Assembly: GCA_963969595.1 (NCBI GenBank)
Contig: OZ018414.1
Coordinates: 21,559,660-21,623,659, forward strand
Reading direction: 5' to 3'
Source: Neckera pumila
Lineage: Eukaryota; Streptophyta; Bryopsida; Hypnales; Neckeraceae
DNA length: 64,000 nucleotides
Under the pieces are notes generated by a model, which saw only the letters and a program-made list of their open reading frames with translations, did no database searches and had not been told where the DNA came from. The translations under genes and the position numbers were made by a program. Within the stretch, counting starts at the first letter, position 1. Each line of letters opens with the position of its first letter. Shown here piece after piece: positions 61,098 to 64,000 of this stretch.

Positions 61098-61650
61098 AAA
61101 TCTCAAATCTCAAGATTGTGATCTTTGAAGAAGTGTCAAGCAATCTTGTAGTGTATTTATTGATGGAGGTGAAAGGCTAGATCAACTGTAACATGTCTTA
61201 TCCTTTGCAAATTTGCCTCCAACTAGGATTGAGACTTGAGAGATCTCAGAATACTTGAAGATTGAGACCTTTGGAAAAGTGGTCATAGTCACGTAGTGCT
61301 CTTATAGTGATAGAGGTGAAAAGTTAGACTACGACCAATCTTACCCTCTGTCAACCTATCTCCAATTAAGAGTGAGAGATCTCACAAAAATTGAAGATTG
61401 GAAGCTTTGAAGAAATGGTTATAATCACGTAGTGCTCTCCGCACAGTGATGGAATTGAAAAGCTAGACTACGACCAATCTTATCCTTCGTCAACCTATCT
61501 CCAACTAAGATCTCATAAAATTTGAAGATTTGGACCTTTAAAAAAGTTGTCAGTGATCTTGGAGTAATATCATAGTAATGGAGGTAAAAGATTAAACTAC
61601 AACTAGTCTCATCCTTTGCAAACTTGCCTCCGACTAGGATCTAGAGATCT
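61098..61650. repeat. Degenerate ~140-150 bp tandem array, four units
   Basis: Each unit has the order GA(A)GATT-GA, CCTTTG(A)A-AA-G-GGTCA, ACGTAGTGCTCT-like, GTGATGGAGGTGAAA-GCTAGA, CTACGACCAATCTTATCCTT, TCAACCTATCTCCAACTA(A)G. The middle two units are the most alike. Confidence 0.75.
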
Positions 61651-64000
61651 TAATGTATGTAATTATGTATCAATCATTGATGACATAGTCCTTGAGTTGT
61701 CTAGTAATCCTTGCATGAGTTAATATCCTTACTGTAAAGTAAAATGGCAATGTGAAGAGATCCAATACAGGTTGAAGTTGATATGCATTTGCTAAAGTTC
61801 AAAGGTAAAATAAAAATCCTAAAAATCACCCTAATTGGAAGTTAACTTTTGAAACTTAAGAGTAATGAATTTTTGTAAAAGTTGCAAATGTTCAATTTAA
61901 AATTGTTTTTAGAAAGAATTTTATATTTTCTATTTTATGGATAAATACTACATTTTGTAGTAGTGAGATTCAATTGTACACATATGATATATAGAGCATA
62001 TTTTATAATTATTGACGAAAAGTCATTGTAAATTGTGATTCTAATTTACATATTATAATCAGGGCTCTATTATTCTCTATGCTACTAAAAAGGTTTGTTT
62101 CGGCCTTTATTCCTAGCTCTAGAGACTTTTCTTTTATGCAGATATTGCAGAACAAAATGAAGCCTTGGTAGAGCTAGCTTTGGAAAATTGCAATAACCTT
62201 TTGCTATTCATGTAGTTTCACATGTGCGCCCTCATTATCAAGACAACGTGAATGTGACATAAACCTAGAATCATGCTTGCTTGTTCTACCCCCTACATAA
62301 TATGACTGGTTTACCATTGTACACTAAGCTAAAAGAATTAACCTTCAAGGAGAAATGAAAACCAATGATAGAAAATTATACACACCAACTAAAGTTAAAA
62401 ATAATCCCAATTTTACCTAAATACACCAAGCATAACATGTGCACTGTACAAACCCTAAAGGATTGAACTTAGGGTTTAAAGTTTAGACTAAAAGAATAAT
62501 GTGCACTTGATTTCTGAAAAGAATCCCTTAAACTCATCTATATAACCACTACTATGATACGAGTGAAGCATTGATCTTTCTAAAACTATTCGCTGCAATA
62601 AAATAAATAAAATCACTCTTACCCTTGTTCATATGTCCTATTTATCCCCTAAATGCCTTAGGCACCAAATTTTGGTGTCGACAACACTTTGAAGTAAAAT
62701 ACAATCTTATCAAATTATCATTTTTTATATTTATTATTTTGAAAAAATATTTTTGAAGCTTAGTTTTGGAATATAAAATCCAATTTTGAAAATGAATTAT
62801 TTTTATCTATCTATTTAAGATTTTGTGTAAAGGTGTCCCATTGCAAATCTTGATTTTCTAGTGTCAAGGTCTCTTGAAAATGAGCCTCAAATACACTAGA
62901 TCTTGGAGAAAAAATCACATTAGAAATTCATTTAAAAAAACTGTAGAGTAGATTTTGAAAAGTTGTAAGTGGATTGAGGTTATGCATATTATGCTTTTTA
63001 ACCTTATTTTATTTTTGGTGACCAAGTTTTTAGATTTGACATGTGAAAAGAAGATTGAAAGGCTTCAAATCATTTTTACAATTCTAGTATACTCTTGATC
63101 AATCCATAAGTGATATTGTTGTGTATTCTTTTCTATTGTGATCTTGAATATGTCTAGTTTGAATATGTATGGTTATATTTCAAAAAAATTCGATAAAACT
63201 CATCAAAATTTTGTCTTTTTGTTCAATTTAGAGTAAATTCCAAAAAGCTCAAAAAAGGCCTTGGGAATTTAGGAATTATATTATGTCTTTGTCTTTGTCA
63301 CTATTTTTGTTCTAGTGGATTTTTGCCTAGGCCTTTTGACACTTATGCGCAATCTCCTGCCATTCATCCATCTGAAAAATTACCTCTGCCTACCAAAAAT
63401 TGTTTGTACTTATTAACAAATGTTTTTATTGAAATAACAACTTGTAATGCAATTGCAAGGAACAATGAGCTTGCTACTGGTCCGATTACCAAAGCAAAGA
63501 TCTATGAATGTAAGAGAGACATAAAGGAGAAATTAGAAGGAGGATGAAGAAAAACTTTAGTTTGAAAATAATGGATTTTAGCTTGGTGCTTAGTCACCTT
63601 GAAATGATTACTATTCATGGCAACAAAGTAGATGCCAAAGCTATCCATTTACAATATGTCGGAGTTGCTCATTTAAACAAAATTTGATAAAAGTAGATGA
63701 ATGTTGATAGCGTTGAATGAAATTTAAGACAAAAATTAGCACATAATATGGAAGTAATTAATTAACAATCATCAATTTATTTATTGTTTGGATTATATTA
63801 TAAAAGATAATATTCTTAAGACTAAACTCATGGCTAAAGAACAAAGCACTAGAAACCTTCCATATCCATTGCCAAGGCAAATATCCAAAAGCTAGTGATC
63901 AAATGAAAGAATAAACCATGTTGAAGATGAAATGGCATTTCTAAAAGATGGAAAAACTTCAAAAAATTATAGCTGTAGTTGTACTAAGTTGAACTACATT
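61651..64000. other. AT-rich intergenic stretch to the window end
   Basis: A 15-base palindrome CACCAAATTTTGGTG followed by TCGACA (62658-62680) resembles the edge of some plant LTRs. A 74-codon frame at 63323-63547 contains ATGPITKAKI, which faintly recalls the GP(I/M)T(R/K)-A-A motif near the C-terminus of Ty3-type polyproteins. Neither is enough to call an element. Confidence 0.3.

Noticed and set aside
62650..63550. Possible LTR edge and Ty3-like C-terminal motif (GPITKAKI)
   Set aside because: Each is only a handful of matching bases or residues. No reverse transcriptase, integrase, primer-binding site or second LTR was seen.

Overview
The window looks like nuclear DNA of a land plant. 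The evidence is two intron-bearing plant-specific genes with GT-AG introns (a TIME FOR COFFEE homologue and a MEX1-type maltose transporter), a plant-type mariner relic, a Mutator/SWIM-type transposase relic, and several families of short inverted-repeat elements. I cannot fix the lineage from the sequence. I see no bacterial operons, CRISPR arrays, rRNA or tRNA genes.

Layout. 1-3.1 kb: a possible 5' end of an unrecognised minus-strand gene and a possible copia scrap. 3.38-7.09 kb: a decayed SWIM/MULE transposase gene. 7.9-24.8 kb: AT-rich repeat land holding most copies of a ~920 bp TTAA-flanked inverted-repeat family (called R1 here), a mariner pseudogene (21.2-22.6 kb) and several smaller MITE-like elements. 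25.7-26.3 kb: a ~630 bp near-perfect palindrome. 28.1-39.3 kb, minus strand: an 18-exon TIME FOR COFFEE (TIC) gene in a GC-rich island. 40.6-41.7 kb: local duplications. 41.7-46 kb: AT-rich with one degenerate tandem array. 46.7-49.5 kb: repeat arrays around a possible small plus-strand exon. 52.9-53.9 kb: another R1 copy. 54.99-57.73 kb, minus strand: an 8-exon MEX1-like gene. 57.9-58.1 kb: a tandem array just upstream of it. 58.6-59.2 kb: two MITEs side by side. 59.2-64 kb: AT-rich with a degenerate ~150 bp tandem array.

Function. TIC is a nuclear regulator of the circadian clock, and MEX1 exports maltose from chloroplasts during night-time starch breakdown. Both touch day/night metabolism, but nothing here shows that they are co-regulated, and 15 kb of repeats lies between them. 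The rest of the window is mostly transposon-derived.

The two least ordinary things are these. First, the R1 family has TTAA (once ATAA) target duplications and CCCCTAAAGG termini, a combination typical of piggyBac-type transposition, which is unusual for a plant; one copy is cleanly inserted inside another. Second, the MEX1-like gene keeps its whole membrane core in frame but shows no chloroplast transit peptide and a short C-terminus.
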